DNA of 59,696 bases, from positions 1-59,696 of the forward strand of contig JASJXX010000006.1 of the NCBI GenBank assembly GCA_030123765.1, given 5' to 3'. The notes under the pieces are model-generated. The model saw nothing but the letters and a program-made list of their open reading frames with translations, made no database searches and had not been told where the DNA came from. Origin of the DNA: Actinomycetota bacterium (lineage in GTDB: Bacteria; Actinomycetota; Acidimicrobiia; Spongiisociales; UBA5794). The position numbers and the translations under genes were made by a program. Below, one piece after another: positions 1-8,093 of this stretch (position 1 is the stretch's first letter; every line of letters begins with the position of its first letter).

Positions 1-51
1 AACGCACTCGTAATGCGTAGGTCGCGGGTTCAAATCCCGCCTCCGGCTCCA
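1..51 (+). tRNA. tRNA-Thr (anticodon CGT), 3' part
   Basis: The window opens inside this tRNA. The anticodon stem ACGCA/TGCGT encloses the loop CTCGTAA, which gives anticodon CGT (Thr, codon ACG). A T-arm GCGGG-TTCAAAT-CCCGC, the 3' acceptor strand, discriminator T and an encoded CCA (49-51) follow. The D-arm and 5' acceptor lie outside the window. Confidence 0.93.
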
Positions 52-58
52 CGATGAA

Positions 59-80
59 CCGCACGGTCGCCGCCGTGCGG
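59..80. terminator. Hairpin downstream of tRNA-Thr
   Basis: An 8-bp perfect stem (CCGCACGG/CCGTGCGG) with a 6-nt loop starts 8 nt after the tRNA CCA end. It also lies just past the stop codon of the convergent small ORF at 82-216. There is no clear T-run on either side, so termination is inferred from position and stem strength. Confidence 0.5.
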
Positions 81-81
81 A

Positions 82-216
82 TCATCTGTCTCTGGGGAGG
101 TTGTGCGGCCGTCCTACACGCTCGCGGATCGCTCGTGTCGCGAACCACGCCAGGTAGACCGCGTAGCCTCCGGCAACGAGCCAGAACAGGGATGTGAATA
201 CTTCGTGTGCTGTCAT
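82..216 (-). CDS. Small single-span membrane protein (44 aa)
   Basis: This ORF is too short for the supplied track. Read from ATG at 216 it gives a 44-residue protein with a hydrophobic segment (about residues 6-27, rich in F, L, W, A and Y) and then a basic tail. That is the architecture of a one-pass small membrane protein, N-out or tail-anchored. A GGAGG sits 7 nt upstream of the ATG, which is the best reason to believe it. It runs convergent to the tRNA and ends at the shared hairpin. Size and composition recall CcmD-like proteins, but the real ccmD is in the ccm operon at 36.4 kb, so no function is assigned. Confidence 0.5.
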   Translation of the reverse strand: MTAHEVFTSLFWLVAGGYAVYLAWFATRAIRERVGRPHNLPRDR

Positions 217-372
217 GAGGCGCCTCCAGTGCAGACAACGTACCGCGCGGCTACGACACGAAAGGCCTCCACAGCGTGTGCTTTCGCCCGAGAGAGAGAT
301 TGTTCAGATAGGAACCTGCGCGCTACCCGACGGCTGGTGCCTCGTGGCCGGTTTCCACTAATCTGTCGCCCT

Positions 373-936
373 ATGGCGGACCAGGCGGATTTCGAGAGTG
401 ATGCGATGCAGTTCGCGCCGCAGCTGTATTCGGCAGCGCTGCGAATGACGCGCAATCCCGCGGATGCAGAGGACGTCGTCCAGGAGACGTTTCTCAAGGC
501 CTACCGCGCCTATGACTCCTTTGAGGCAGGCACGAATCTAAAGGCCTGGCTCTACCGCATTCTCACCAACGCCTACATCAACAAGTACCGCAAGGCTCGA
601 CGTCGACCGAGCGAGGTTGAGCTCGGCGAACTTCAGGATCTGTATCTCTTCAAGCGTCTCGGTGAGCAGTCCGGCGCCCGGGAGAGTGCTGAGAAGGAGG
701 CGCTTGACATGTTCGTCGATGAGGACATCATCGAAGCGATCGAGTCGCTGCCGGAGAACTTCAGGCTCGCCGTTCTCTACGCAGATGTTGACGGCTTCTC
801 GTACAAGGAGATAGCCGCGATCCTTGACGTTCCGATCGGAACGGTGATGTCGCGGCTCCATCGGGGAAGAAAACTGCTCCAAAAGAAGTTATGGAACCTA
901 GCAGTCGAACACGGATTAGTAGAGCCGAGCCCATGA
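373..936 (+). CDS. sigR: ECF RNA polymerase sigma factor, SigR/SigH type
   Basis: 187 aa from ATG 373; the longer track ORF has a non-conserved upstream extension. Region 2 (about residues 10-75) has the [20 protein letters not shown] and [11 protein letters not shown] signatures typical of actinobacterial SigR/SigH. Region 4 (about residues 125-175) has a clear helix-turn-helix ([20 protein letters not shown]). It overlaps the RsrA-like gene by 4 bp (ATGA), implying translational coupling. Known family role: directs transcription of thiol-stress genes (thioredoxin, thioredoxin reductase, Clp, mycothiol genes) from GGAAT-N18-GTT promoters when its zinc anti-sigma is oxidised. A perfect match to that promoter lies ahead of a thioredoxin gene at 38.6 kb in this window. 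Confidence 0.9.
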   Translation: MADQADFESDAMQFAPQLYSAALRMTRNPADAEDVVQETFLKAYRAYDSFEAGTNLKAWLYRILTNAYINKYRKARRRPSEVELGELQDLYLFKRLGEQSGARESAEKEALDMFVDEDIIEAIESLPENFRLAVLYADVDGFSYKEIAAILDVPIGTVMSRLHRGRKLLQKKLWNLAVEHGLVEPSP

Positions 937-1181
937 GTGGATGCGAGAGCGCCGTCGAGTATGTGTACCAGTACATCGACGATGAGTTGACCTACACCCG
1001 CAGAGAGCGGATCAAATGGCACCTGAGGCGGTGCGGTCACTGCATGAGCGCGTTCGAGTTCGAGGAGTTGCTCAAGGCCAAAATTGCTGAAGCAGGAAAA
1101 TCTGAACCACCCGCGGAACTTTTTGACACCCTGCGAGCGTTGATAGAGCAAGAACGTAAAACGGGGGACTCTGGCTGTTGA
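933..1181 (+). CDS. rsrA: Zinc-binding redox anti-sigma factor, RsrA family
   Basis: 82 aa; ATG 933 overlaps the sigR stop. It carries the ZAS motif H-x3-C-x2-C (HLRRCGHC, about residues 29-36) plus an upstream Cys near residue 4, the arrangement that binds zinc in RsrA. On disulfide stress these Cys form a disulfide, zinc leaves and SigR is released. This is known for Streptomyces RsrA and inferred here from motif and gene order. A final Cys ends the protein. The gene immediately downstream (31 nt gap) is a small CxxxxC-type protein in the same direction, so the three may form one transcript. Confidence 0.87.
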   Translation: MSGCESAVEYVYQYIDDELTYTRRERIKWHLRRCGHCMSAFEFEELLKAKIAEAGKSEPPAELFDTLRALIEQERKTGDSGC

Positions 1182-1211
1182 CGTGCCGAGGGTCCGCCTC
1201 TGGAGGTCAGT

Positions 1212-1409
1212 ATGCAAGACACCGCCGTGAAGGGTCGCAAGTTCACAGGTTCGAGCCGCGCCCCGAAGACGTATTCGACGACCCGAACCTGCATAGAGAA
1301 GGGCTGTGACACCCGGCTCTCCCAGTACAACAAGCGGGAGCACTGTTTCCCTCACGCCCCAACGAGGTATCCGCGTCTGCGAGGCCGGATCATCAAGGCT
1401 GAATCCTAA
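1212..1409 (+). CDS. Small Cys/His-rich basic protein (putative zinc finger)
   Basis: 65 aa; GGAGG lies 5 nt before ATG 1212. The central part has a C-x4-C ... C-x2-H pattern (TCIEKGCDTRLSQYN then EHCFPHA) between a basic N-terminus and a basic C-terminus. Four such ligands suggest a single zinc knuckle and possible nucleic-acid or RNA-polymerase binding. I do not recognise a named family, although similar CxxxGCxTxLSxYN segments occur in actinobacterial regulators. It sits 31 nt after rsrA, so it may be cotranscribed, and it ends before a strong terminator at 1434. Function unknown. Confidence 0.7.
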   Translation: MQDTAVKGRKFTGSSRAPKTYSTTRTCIEKGCDTRLSQYNKREHCFPHAPTRYPRLRGRIIKAES

Positions 1410-1433
1410 ACGAGCGCGACATGCACAACGGAA

Positions 1434-1458
1434 GATGCGCCGGTAACACCGGCGCATC
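1434..1458 (+). terminator. Rho-independent terminator of the sigR operon
   Basis: A perfect 11-bp inverted repeat (GATGCGCCGGT/ACCGGCGCATC) with a 3-nt loop is followed by TCTCGTTT. It lies 25 nt after the small zinc-finger gene and separates the sigR transcript from the next gene. Confidence 0.8.
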
Positions 1459-1512
1459 TCTCGTTTGGGCATGGATGGTCGTGGTGCCGACAGGTTGTCT
1501 AACCTGTGGTGC

Positions 1513-1824
1513 ATGAACCGGACATACCGACTGATTCCTGTTGCGCTCACCGCTGTGTTCGTATTCGTTCTCACGGTCCCTGCCTTCGCTGGCGAAAACA
1601 CCGTCACAGACGACGCAACGTCAGCCGAGGTCCCTGCCGTGCCGATCTTCGTTGGCGACAAGCCTGCTGTTGAGGTGGCCCCGCTCGAGGTCGCCGAAGT
1701 CGAACATCCGTGGACGACGAGGTACATCATTCCGTTATTCGTCGTAACTGCCGTGTTGCTGGTCGCCGGAGTCGCCATCGGTTACAACCGATCGATTCAC
1801 AGGCGCTACAAAGTCGTCGGCTGA
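1513..1824 (+). CDS. Exported protein with C-terminal membrane anchor, unknown function
   Basis: 103 aa from ATG 1513; the track ORF starts earlier, inside the terminator tail. It has a clear Sec signal peptide (basic MNRTYR, hydrophobic core, cleavage after AFA near residue 23). A Pro/Val/Glu-rich acidic extracytoplasmic stretch follows, then one transmembrane helix (about residues 70-93) and a short basic tail. The layout is signal peptide, linker, TM, cytoplasmic basic end, like a small type I membrane protein. I recognise no family, and the neighbours do not suggest a role. Confidence 0.65.
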   Translation: MNRTYRLIPVALTAVFVFVLTVPAFAGENTVTDDATSAEVPAVPIFVGDKPAVEVAPLEVAEVEHPWTTRYIIPLFVVTAVLLVAGVAIGYNRSIHRRYKVVG

Positions 1825-1884
1825 CGAGCTCCATCACACTTCTCAAGAGCCGGTGGTACGCGACGACGCGCTTAGGCTGATGGC

Positions 1885-2919
1885 ATGAGCAAGGTCGATT
1901 GGGATATGGCGGCACGAGTCGCCCGCCGGTTCTCCGGTTCGTATCCGCTTGCGGGCACCTACCACGAACGGAAGTTCGAGTTGCAGGCCCCGGAGCTTGT
2001 CGCTCGCGCCTCTGACCTGGTTTCGAACGAGACGGGTCTCGCGATGACGGGCACTCCCGTCGTCAGGGTCATCTCGCGATCGGAGTGGGTCGAAACGAAC
2101 GCGAAGGCGTTCGGTGCTCTCCTCGCGCCCCTCGAAGAGCGCCTCGCGAGTAACAATGGCATCGGCTCAGCTCTCGCAGCCAAGGTGATGGGCGCCGAAC
2201 TGGGCGCGGTGCTCGGCTTCATGTCAAAGCGGGTGCTCGGCCAGTACGAACTTGTCCTCCCAACCGGGGACGCGGACTACGGCGACACGGTTCTTTTCGT
2301 CGGAGCCAACATCCTGTCGATGGAGCGCCAGTACGAGTTCAGGCCGTCCAAGTTTCGGTTCTGGGTCGCGTTACACGAGTGTGCTCACCGCGCCCAGTTC
2401 ACCGCCGTTGACTGGATGCGGGACTACTTCCTCTCACTTGTCGAAGAGCTCATCGATACTTCGAAGCCGGAGAGAGGCCGGCTCATCCGCATCGCGTCTG
2501 AGCTTCGCACGGCGATCGAGACCGGTACCGACCCGCTCGGCGACGCAGGACTCATTGGACTGCTCGCGTCACCGGATCAGCGTGGTGTGCTCGACCGGGT
2601 GCAGGCGCTGATGTCGCTGCTCGAGGGCCACGGCCATGTGGTCATGGACCGCATCGGCGAACGTGAGATCGTCGACGTCCGGCGCATGTCAGATGTGCTC
2701 ACCGCGCGGCGGAAGGATCCGAAGTCCGCTGCATTCATGAAGCTCATCGGTATCGAGATGAAGATGAGACAGTACGAGACAGGTGCGGCGTTCATCCGCA
2801 AGGTGGAAGAACAGGCATCGTGGGGGACGTTGGCGATGGCGTGGGAGTCGCCTGAGGCGCTCCCCACGCTCGATGAGATCGAGGACGCGTCGCTGTGGCT
2901 GGACCGGATGGCGGGATGA
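1885..2919 (+). CDS. Zinicin-like metallopeptidase (DUF2342 / F420-biosynthesis-associated family)
   Basis: 344 aa. It contains the zinc motif HECAH (HExxH, about residue 165) in an ALHECAHRAQF context, with a helical domain of mostly Ala, Leu and Arg around it. This matches the actinobacterial family annotated as coenzyme F420 biosynthesis-associated protein or zinicin-like metallopeptidase. The actual substrate is unknown. Location directly before tilS with a 4-bp ATGA overlap is the arrangement seen in mycobacteria, where the homologue also neighbours tilS (mesJ). No signal peptide is visible, so it is likely cytoplasmic. Confidence 0.82.
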   Translation: MSKVDWDMAARVARRFSGSYPLAGTYHERKFELQAPELVARASDLVSNETGLAMTGTPVVRVISRSEWVETNAKAFGALLAPLEERLASNNGIGSALAAKVMGAELGAVLGFMSKRVLGQYELVLPTGDADYGDTVLFVGANILSMERQYEFRPSKFRFWVALHECAHRAQFTAVDWMRDYFLSLVEELIDTSKPERGRLIRIASELRTAIETGTDPLGDAGLIGLLASPDQRGVLDRVQALMSLLEGHGHVVMDRIGEREIVDVRRMSDVLTARRKDPKSAAFMKLIGIEMKMRQYETGAAFIRKVEEQASWGTLAMAWESPEALPTLDEIEDASLWLDRMAG

Positions 2920-4214
2920 CAGACGAGATCCTGCGCTCGGTCGCCGCCGACATCGGCAGCGGGCCCTGCCTCGTTGCATTGGGGGGAGGCGCGGACTCCG
3001 CGGTCCTGCTCTGGGCGGCTGTTGAGGCCCTCGGCGTCGAGGGTGTCCGTGGCGTGTTCATCTATCACGGGCTGGCAGGCTCCGACATGCTGCGCAGCGC
3101 AGCACGCGCGAATGCCGAACACATCGGTGTGCGATGTGAAGTTGTCATGCGGATCGTGCCCGACGGGAGCAACCTGGAAGCCAGGGCGAGAGACGCCAGG
3201 TATGAGGCGATCGAGGGCATGCTCAGCGACGGCGAGGTTGCTTTGACCGGACACACGGCTGACGACCAGGCGGAGACCGCCATGATGCGGTTCCTCCGCG
3301 GATCCGGTTCGGGGGCCATTGGCGGCATCGCGCGTAGCCGGGGACCGTGGCGCAGACCGCTCCTGGAGGCCTCGCGGGCCGAGCTGCGGGCACTGGCTGA
3401 GGAACTCGGACTTCCGTTCGCTGACGATCCAGCGAACGAGGATCAGCGGTTCATGCGGGCAAGGATACGGCACAGCGTCATGCCGGTGGCCGAAGCCAAG
3501 TGCGGGCCGGACGTTGCCGCACGTATCCGGAAGTCTGCCTCGCTCCTCGCTGCGGATGACGCCCTGCTCGAGACCCAGGCCGCGGGCGTGCCTGTTCTCT
3601 GCATCCCTGAGGGGCTTCTGATACCGGCTGCTGCTCTCGTCACGGTTGCCGGCCCGGTGGCCTCTCGCGTCGTGCGTCGTGCTCTGCGAGTCCTCCTTGA
3701 CGGCGATGCAGGAACAATGGCTGACGTCGAAGCGGTGATCTCCGTCGCGAGAGGTGGCCCGGCGATCTCCATCTCGAACGGATGGCAGGTAAGCGCGGAG
3801 CCTCCCTTTGTGGCCCTCCACACACCGGAGCCTCCCGAGCCCGCGTCTGGGTTCGGCGTGATTGTGGGGGAATCGTTCATCTGGGATCGATCCACGTACA
3901 CGGTATCTCACAGGGAGCCCTGGGAGCCGATCGTGTCGGGTGGCAGGTTCATCGTGCTTGCTGCACGGATTGCGAGAGACGGCTTCGCAGTTCGAGGGCT
4001 TCAGCCAGGTGACCGGATTGCCATCGAAGCGGGATCAACACCGGTCAGAGAGCTGCTACGAGCTGCTGGAGTGCCCCCACGGCGGAGGCCGGGTTGGCTC
4101 GCCGTCACGGTTGATGGCAAGATTGCGGCTCTCATGGGTGTGCGAGTCGCGCCCTGGGCACGAGCAATACACGGCGAACCGGCCGTGGTCATCGAACGGG
4201 AAGTCGGCACGTGA
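2916..4214 (+). CDS. tilS: tRNA(Ile)-lysidine synthase
   Basis: 432 aa from ATG 2916, which overlaps the previous stop. TilS adds lysine to C34 of tRNA-Ile(CAU), changing its codon from AUG to AUA. The ATP-pyrophosphatase loop is LGGGADSAVLL (about residues 24-34). The usual SGGxDS begins with Gly rather than Ser here, a conservative but noticeable deviation. Further family marks are GHTADDQAETAMMRFLRGSG (about residues 110-129) and the region around PWRRPLLEASRAELR. A C-terminal TilS domain is present (about 350-425). It is followed by hpt with a GTGA overlap, the conserved tilS-hpt-ftsH order. Confidence 0.92.
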   Translation: MTDEILRSVAADIGSGPCLVALGGGADSAVLLWAAVEALGVEGVRGVFIYHGLAGSDMLRSAARANAEHIGVRCEVVMRIVPDGSNLEARARDARYEAIEGMLSDGEVALTGHTADDQAETAMMRFLRGSGSGAIGGIARSRGPWRRPLLEASRAELRALAEELGLPFADDPANEDQRFMRARIRHSVMPVAEAKCGPDVAARIRKSASLLAADDALLETQAAGVPVLCIPEGLLIPAAALVTVAGPVASRVVRRALRVLLDGDAGTMADVEAVISVARGGPAISISNGWQVSAEPPFVALHTPEPPEPASGFGVIVGESFIWDRSTYTVSHREPWEPIVSGGRFIVLAARIARDGFAVRGLQPGDRIAIEAGSTPVRELLRAAGVPPRRRPGWLAVTVDGKIAALMGVRVAPWARAIHGEPAVVIEREVGT

Positions 4215-4735
4215 GAATCGGGAAAGTACTGATCACAGCTGAACAGATCGACGCGAAATTGGCGGAGATGGGTGCAGCCATCACCGAGGACTATCGAGAT
4301 AAGGACGTCCTCCTCGTCGGCATCCTGAAAGGTGCCTTCGTCGTGATGGCTGACCTCGCCCGCCACATCGATCTACCCGTGGAACTCGACTTTATGGCGG
4401 TAGCGTCGTACGGGTCGGCGACGAAGAGCTCAGGTGTTGTGCGCATCCTGAAGGATCTCGATCAGGAGATCACCGGGCGCCACGTCCTTCTCGTCGAGGA
4501 CATCGTCGACACAGGTCTGACGCTCCAGTACCTCTTGAAGAACCTCCAGGTCCGTAAGCCGGCAAGCCTCTCGCTCGCTGCGCTGGTGATCAAGGACGGC
4601 ATCGACCGGGCGCCGCTGGAGATCAAATACGAGGGTTTCCACATCCCTCCCGTGTTCGTCGTCGGATACGGCCTCGATTTCGAGGGAAAATATCGGAACC
4701 TCCCGTACATTGCGGTGGTTGAAGACACAGAGTGA
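4211..4735 (+). CDS. hpt: Hypoxanthine-guanine phosphoribosyltransferase
   Basis: 174 aa from GTG 4211, overlapping the tilS stop by 4 bp. It salvages hypoxanthine and guanine with PRPP to IMP and GMP. The PRPP-binding loop VLLVEDIVDTGLTL (about residues 92-105) is intact. Other family signatures are LLVGILKGAFVVMADL near residue 35 and the VVGYGLDFEGKYRNLPYI region near the C-terminus. Length is normal for bacterial Hpt. It forms the conserved tilS-hpt unit upstream of ftsH. Confidence 0.95.
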   Translation: MRIGKVLITAEQIDAKLAEMGAAITEDYRDKDVLLVGILKGAFVVMADLARHIDLPVELDFMAVASYGSATKSSGVVRILKDLDQEITGRHVLLVEDIVDTGLTLQYLLKNLQVRKPASLSLAALVIKDGIDRAPLEIKYEGFHIPPVFVVGYGLDFEGKYRNLPYIAVVEDTE

Positions 4736-4839
4736 GTGTCAACCGCCGGCAACTTTGACGGAGGTTCGGCGTACCATGTGTGGAAGGGGTTCTGCCCTTT
4801 CTGAGAACCAGCCCGCCCCACGAGCCAAAGAGGAGCACC

Positions 4840-6747
4840 GTGAATCGCACCGCGAGAACCATTCTCGTGTACCTCGCTGTCATCTTCCTCGTGGCGATGA
4901 CCTTCCAGATGGTGTTCAACGGGGCAACCCAGCCGCAGGAGTTGACCCTCACCGAGTTCACCGCGCAACTCGAAGCAGGTGATGTCACGGGCGAAATCGT
5001 GATGAAGGACAAGTCGAACGAGCTCAGCGGAACGATTGGGTCTGGCAGCGACGAGACAAAGTTCGTCGTCATATACCCGGCGGAGTATTCGGCAACACTC
5101 ACCGAACAGTTGCAAGCTGCCGGAGTCGACTTCCGCGTCGACGCGGAGAAGCCCACGGTCTTCGACTTTCTGCTCAGCTTCCTCCCCTACGTCCTGATTT
5201 TTGGTCTGTTCTTCTTCTTCATCATGCGGATGCAGGGCGGGGGGAATCGCATCATGCAGTTCGGGAAGTCTCGAGCGAAGCTGGTCACGAAAGACACTCC
5301 GAAGGTGCTGTTCTCCGACGTCGCAGGGGCAGAAGAGGCAGTTGAGGAGCTCCACGAGATCAAAGAGTTTCTCTCCCACCCTGAGAAGTTCCGCGCAATG
5401 GGGGCGAAGATCCCGAAGGGCATTCTGCTCTACGGCCCTCCGGGGACAGGCAAGACGCTCATCGCACGGGCAGTCGCAGGTGAAGCCGACGTACCCTTCT
5501 TCTCGATCTCCGGATCAGACTTCGTTGAGATGTTCGTCGGCGTCGGTGCTTCTCGAGTACGCGACCTCTTTGAGCAGGCGAAACAGAACGCTCCGTCGAT
5601 CATCTTCATCGATGAGATCGACGCAGTGGGTAGGCATCGCGGTGCAGGACTCGGGGGCGGGCACGATGAGCGCGAACAGACGCTCAACCAGCTGCTCGTG
5701 GAACTCGACGGCTTCGATCCCAATACCGGTGTCATCGTTATCGCGTCGACGAACCGTCCCGACATTCTCGACCCCGCACTCTTGAGGCCCGGGCGCTTTG
5801 ATCGGCAAGTCGTCGTTGACCGCCCCGATCTCAAGGGCAGGGAGGCGATCCTTGAGGTGCATGCGAAAGGTAAGCCGATGGCCGAGGGTGTTGATCTCAC
5901 CGTGCTTGCTCGCCAGACACCCGGTTTCACCGGAGCTGATCTCGCGAATCTCATCAACGAAGCTGCGCTGCTCTCCGCCCGGATCGACGACGACGTGATC
6001 TCAATGTCGTCTCTCGAGGAGGCTATCGAGAGGGTCATCGCCGGGCCACAGCGCAAGAGTCGTGTGATGTCCGACAAGGAGAGGAAAATCACTGCCTACC
6101 ACGAAGGTGGGCATGCTCTCGTCGGGCACGCCTTACCGAACGCGGATCCGATCCACAAGGTGACGATCATCCCGCGCGGCCGCGCAGGTGGGTACACCCT
6201 GTCACTCCCTGTCGAGGACAATTTCTACGTCAGGCGATCTGAGATGATCGACCAGCTCGCGATGCTCCTGGGTGGTCGTACGGCCGAAGAGCTCATCTTC
6301 CTCGACCCATCGACCGGTGCTGCGAACGACATCGAGAAAGCGACAGACATCGCCAGAAAGATGGTGATGGAGTACGGCATGAGCGAAAATCTCGGTCCGC
6401 TCCATTACGGAAAGCCTGACGGCGAGGTCTTCCTCGGCCGCGACTACACCAAGCAGAATAACCTCTCGAACGAGGTTGCGGCTGCGATCGACCATGAGAT
6501 CCGTCTGCTCATCACCCAGGCGCATGAGGAGGCACGACTCATCCTGTCGACTCATGAAGATGCTCTGCATCGCATAGCTGCGGAACTCCTTGAAAAGGAG
6601 TCTCTCGACGCAGGTGCCGTGATTGACATACTCAGCGACGTGCCGAAATGGAAACACGTGGGGAACGGAACCATCAGGTTGGAGGCGCCGAAGGGCGTCG
6701 AGAGTGTCCAGGGCAGTGTCGCCGCAAGCAGCGACACCGGCACCTGA
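4840..6747 (+). CDS. ftsH: ATP-dependent zinc metalloprotease FtsH
   Basis: 635 aa from GTG 4840, chosen because AAAGAGGAG precedes it; the track ORF extends 20 codons upstream. A membrane-anchored hexameric AAA+ protease. N-terminal TM (about residues 7-26), periplasmic/extracytoplasmic domain, second TM (about 108-130), Walker A GPPGTGKT (about 198), Walker [10 protein letters not shown], second region of homology, and zinc site HEGGH (about residue 420). The C-terminal tail is Ser/Gly-rich and somewhat shorter than in mycobacterial FtsH. The gene follows tilS-hpt as in other actinobacteria; folE, often found next, is absent and folP follows directly. Confidence 0.96.
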   Translation: MNRTARTILVYLAVIFLVAMTFQMVFNGATQPQELTLTEFTAQLEAGDVTGEIVMKDKSNELSGTIGSGSDETKFVVIYPAEYSATLTEQLQAAGVDFRVDAEKPTVFDFLLSFLPYVLIFGLFFFFIMRMQGGGNRIMQFGKSRAKLVTKDTPKVLFSDVAGAEEAVEELHEIKEFLSHPEKFRAMGAKIPKGILLYGPPGTGKTLIARAVAGEADVPFFSISGSDFVEMFVGVGASRVRDLFEQAKQNAPSIIFIDEIDAVGRHRGAGLGGGHDEREQTLNQLLVELDGFDPNTGVIVIASTNRPDILDPALLRPGRFDRQVVVDRPDLKGREAILEVHAKGKPMAEGVDLTVLARQTPGFTGADLANLINEAALLSARIDDDVISMSSLEEAIERVIAGPQRKSRVMSDKERKITAYHEGGHALVGHALPNADPIHKVTIIPRGRAGGYTLSLPVEDNFYVRRSEMIDQLAMLLGGRTAEELIFLDPSTGAANDIEKATDIARKMVMEYGMSENLGPLHYGKPDGEVFLGRDYTKQNNLSNEVAAAIDHEIRLLITQAHEEARLILSTHEDALHRIAAELLEKESLDAGAVIDILSDVPKWKHVGNGTIRLEAPKGVESVQGSVAASSDTGT

Positions 6748-6755
6748 GCAGGGGC

Positions 6756-7634
6756 GTGTTGCAACACGCCGTCTGGCAGCTTCGAGGGTCGTCGATCACC
6801 CTCGATCAACCCATCGTGATGGGAATCCTCAACGTCACACCGGACTCGTTCTCCGACGGAGGTAAGCAGGCAACGATCGGTGCTGCGGTGAGGGCAGGCG
6901 TGACCATGGTGAGAGACGGCGCAGCCCTTGTCGATGTGGGAGGGGAGTCGACTCGCCCCGGTGCTGCACCCATCCCGGTCGCCGAGGAGCTCGCGAGGGT
7001 CATTCCGGTCGTTGAGCGACTTGTGGGCGAAGGCGTTGTCGTGTCGATCGACACATCCAAGCCGGAAGTAGCTCGTCGTGGCATCAAGGCGGGGGCGGCG
7101 GTGATCAACGACGTGACCGGACTTGCGGCTCCTGAGATGCGCGACATCTGTGCACAGGCTGGCGTCGGTGTCGTGATCATGCACATGCAGGGAACGCCGG
7201 AGACGATGCAGGCTGACCCCGAGTACCACGATGTCGTGGCTGAGATCTGCTCGTACCTCTCTGAGCGTGCCACAACCGCCCGGGATGCCGGGATTGGCAG
7301 GGACTCGATCGTTGTCGATCCTGGTATCGGGTTCGGGAAGACTCTTGCGCACAACATCGAGATCCTGAGACACCTCGATGCGTTCACTCCGCTCGGATAT
7401 CCAGTTCTTGTCGGTACAAGCAGAAAAGGGTTCCTTGGAGCGATTCTTGAACCGATACGTGGCGCGACGCGGCCAGATGAACGAGATGGAGCGACGGTTG
7501 CAACGGTCGCGCTCTCGGTCGCGAGCGGCGTGCAGATCGTTCGGGTCCATAATGTTCCCCTTGCGGTTGAGGTAGCGTATACCGCTAACGCTATGGTGCC
7601 CGCAGAGCATGATAAAGAAATCGACAGGACTTGA
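6756..7634 (+). CDS. folP: Dihydropteroate synthase
   Basis: 292 aa from GTG 6756, just after the ftsH stop; the longer track ORF would overlap ftsH. It condenses p-aminobenzoate with hydroxymethyl-dihydropterin pyrophosphate. Signatures: MGILNVTPDSFSDGG (about residues 22-36), DVGGESTRPGA, the VINDVTG segment and the C-terminal VRVHNVPL. Length is normal. It starts the folate segment folP - phosphatase-like - folK. The usual folB (and folE) are not in this cluster. Confidence 0.94.
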   Translation: MLQHAVWQLRGSSITLDQPIVMGILNVTPDSFSDGGKQATIGAAVRAGVTMVRDGAALVDVGGESTRPGAAPIPVAEELARVIPVVERLVGEGVVVSIDTSKPEVARRGIKAGAAVINDVTGLAAPEMRDICAQAGVGVVIMHMQGTPETMQADPEYHDVVAEICSYLSERATTARDAGIGRDSIVVDPGIGFGKTLAHNIEILRHLDAFTPLGYPVLVGTSRKGFLGAILEPIRGATRPDERDGATVATVALSVASGVQIVRVHNVPLAVEVAYTANAMVPAEHDKEIDRT

Positions 7635-8091
7635 ACCGAGAAGTTTTTGCTGGGTGATCAAGGATCGCCTTGCCGTGGCGGAGCGGATCGGGGGGTACGG
7701 CTTCCAGCATCGGCGAGTTCGCCGCGAGGAAGAGATCATCTGGCTCAAGGAACACGGTGTCAACACGGTGATGAGCCTGCTCGGATCCAACCAGAACCTG
7801 TTCGCGTACACAGGCGCAGGGCTGTCGTTCTCCTCGTTCGAGGTACCTGAAGACATCACCCCTGAGGATGCTGTGGCGGTCTTCAACGTCCTCGCGGATG
7901 CTCTCGCGCCCGAGGACGCGATCGTTCTCGTTCACCGTGACACGATTGACGACACTCTCTGCGGGCTACTCGCGGGATACCTCATGCACGCAGAGTTGGT
8001 TGACGATCCGATCGTTGCTACCGATGTCATTCAGCGCATTCTGGGCCGTGCAATCGGCCCGGAGGGTCGACGACTGATCCCTAAGCCTTAG
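7609..8091 (+). CDS. Protein-tyrosine-phosphatase-like protein lacking the catalytic Cys
   Basis: 160 aa; ATG 7609 overlaps folP by 26 nt and the gene ends 2 nt before folK. The N-terminal half reads like a dual-specificity phosphatase fold (PRSFCWVIKDRLAVAERIGG, then WLKEHGVNTVMSLL). At the place where the P-loop HCx5R should follow a beta strand it has VLVHRDTIDDTLCGLLAGYLM, so the catalytic Cys and the Arg are missing. It is therefore probably a pseudo-phosphatase with a binding or scaffold role. It occupies the slot where folB stands in related folate operons, but nothing in it resembles dihydroneopterin aldolase. Fold assignment is by eye. Confidence 0.55.
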   Translation: MIKKSTGLEPRSFCWVIKDRLAVAERIGGYGFQHRRVRREEEIIWLKEHGVNTVMSLLGSNQNLFAYTGAGLSFSSFEVPEDITPEDAVAVFNVLADALAPEDAIVLVHRDTIDDTLCGLLAGYLMHAELVDDPIVATDVIQRILGRAIGPEGRRLIPKP

Positions 8092-8093
8092 CC

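Noticed and set aside
311-336. GGAAC 58 bp upstream of sigR as a possible SigR autoregulatory promoter
   Set aside because: At 18 nt downstream the sequence is CTG, not GTT, so only the -35 half matches.
777-1778. Long minus-strand ORF of 333 aa over rsrA and neighbours
   Set aside because: Low-complexity Thr/Ser/Arg composition and full antisense overlap with clear genes; a shadow of high-GC coding.
2577-3911. 444-aa minus-strand ORF antisense to tilS
   Set aside because: Arg/His/Asp-rich shadow frame without motifs; tilS is unambiguous.
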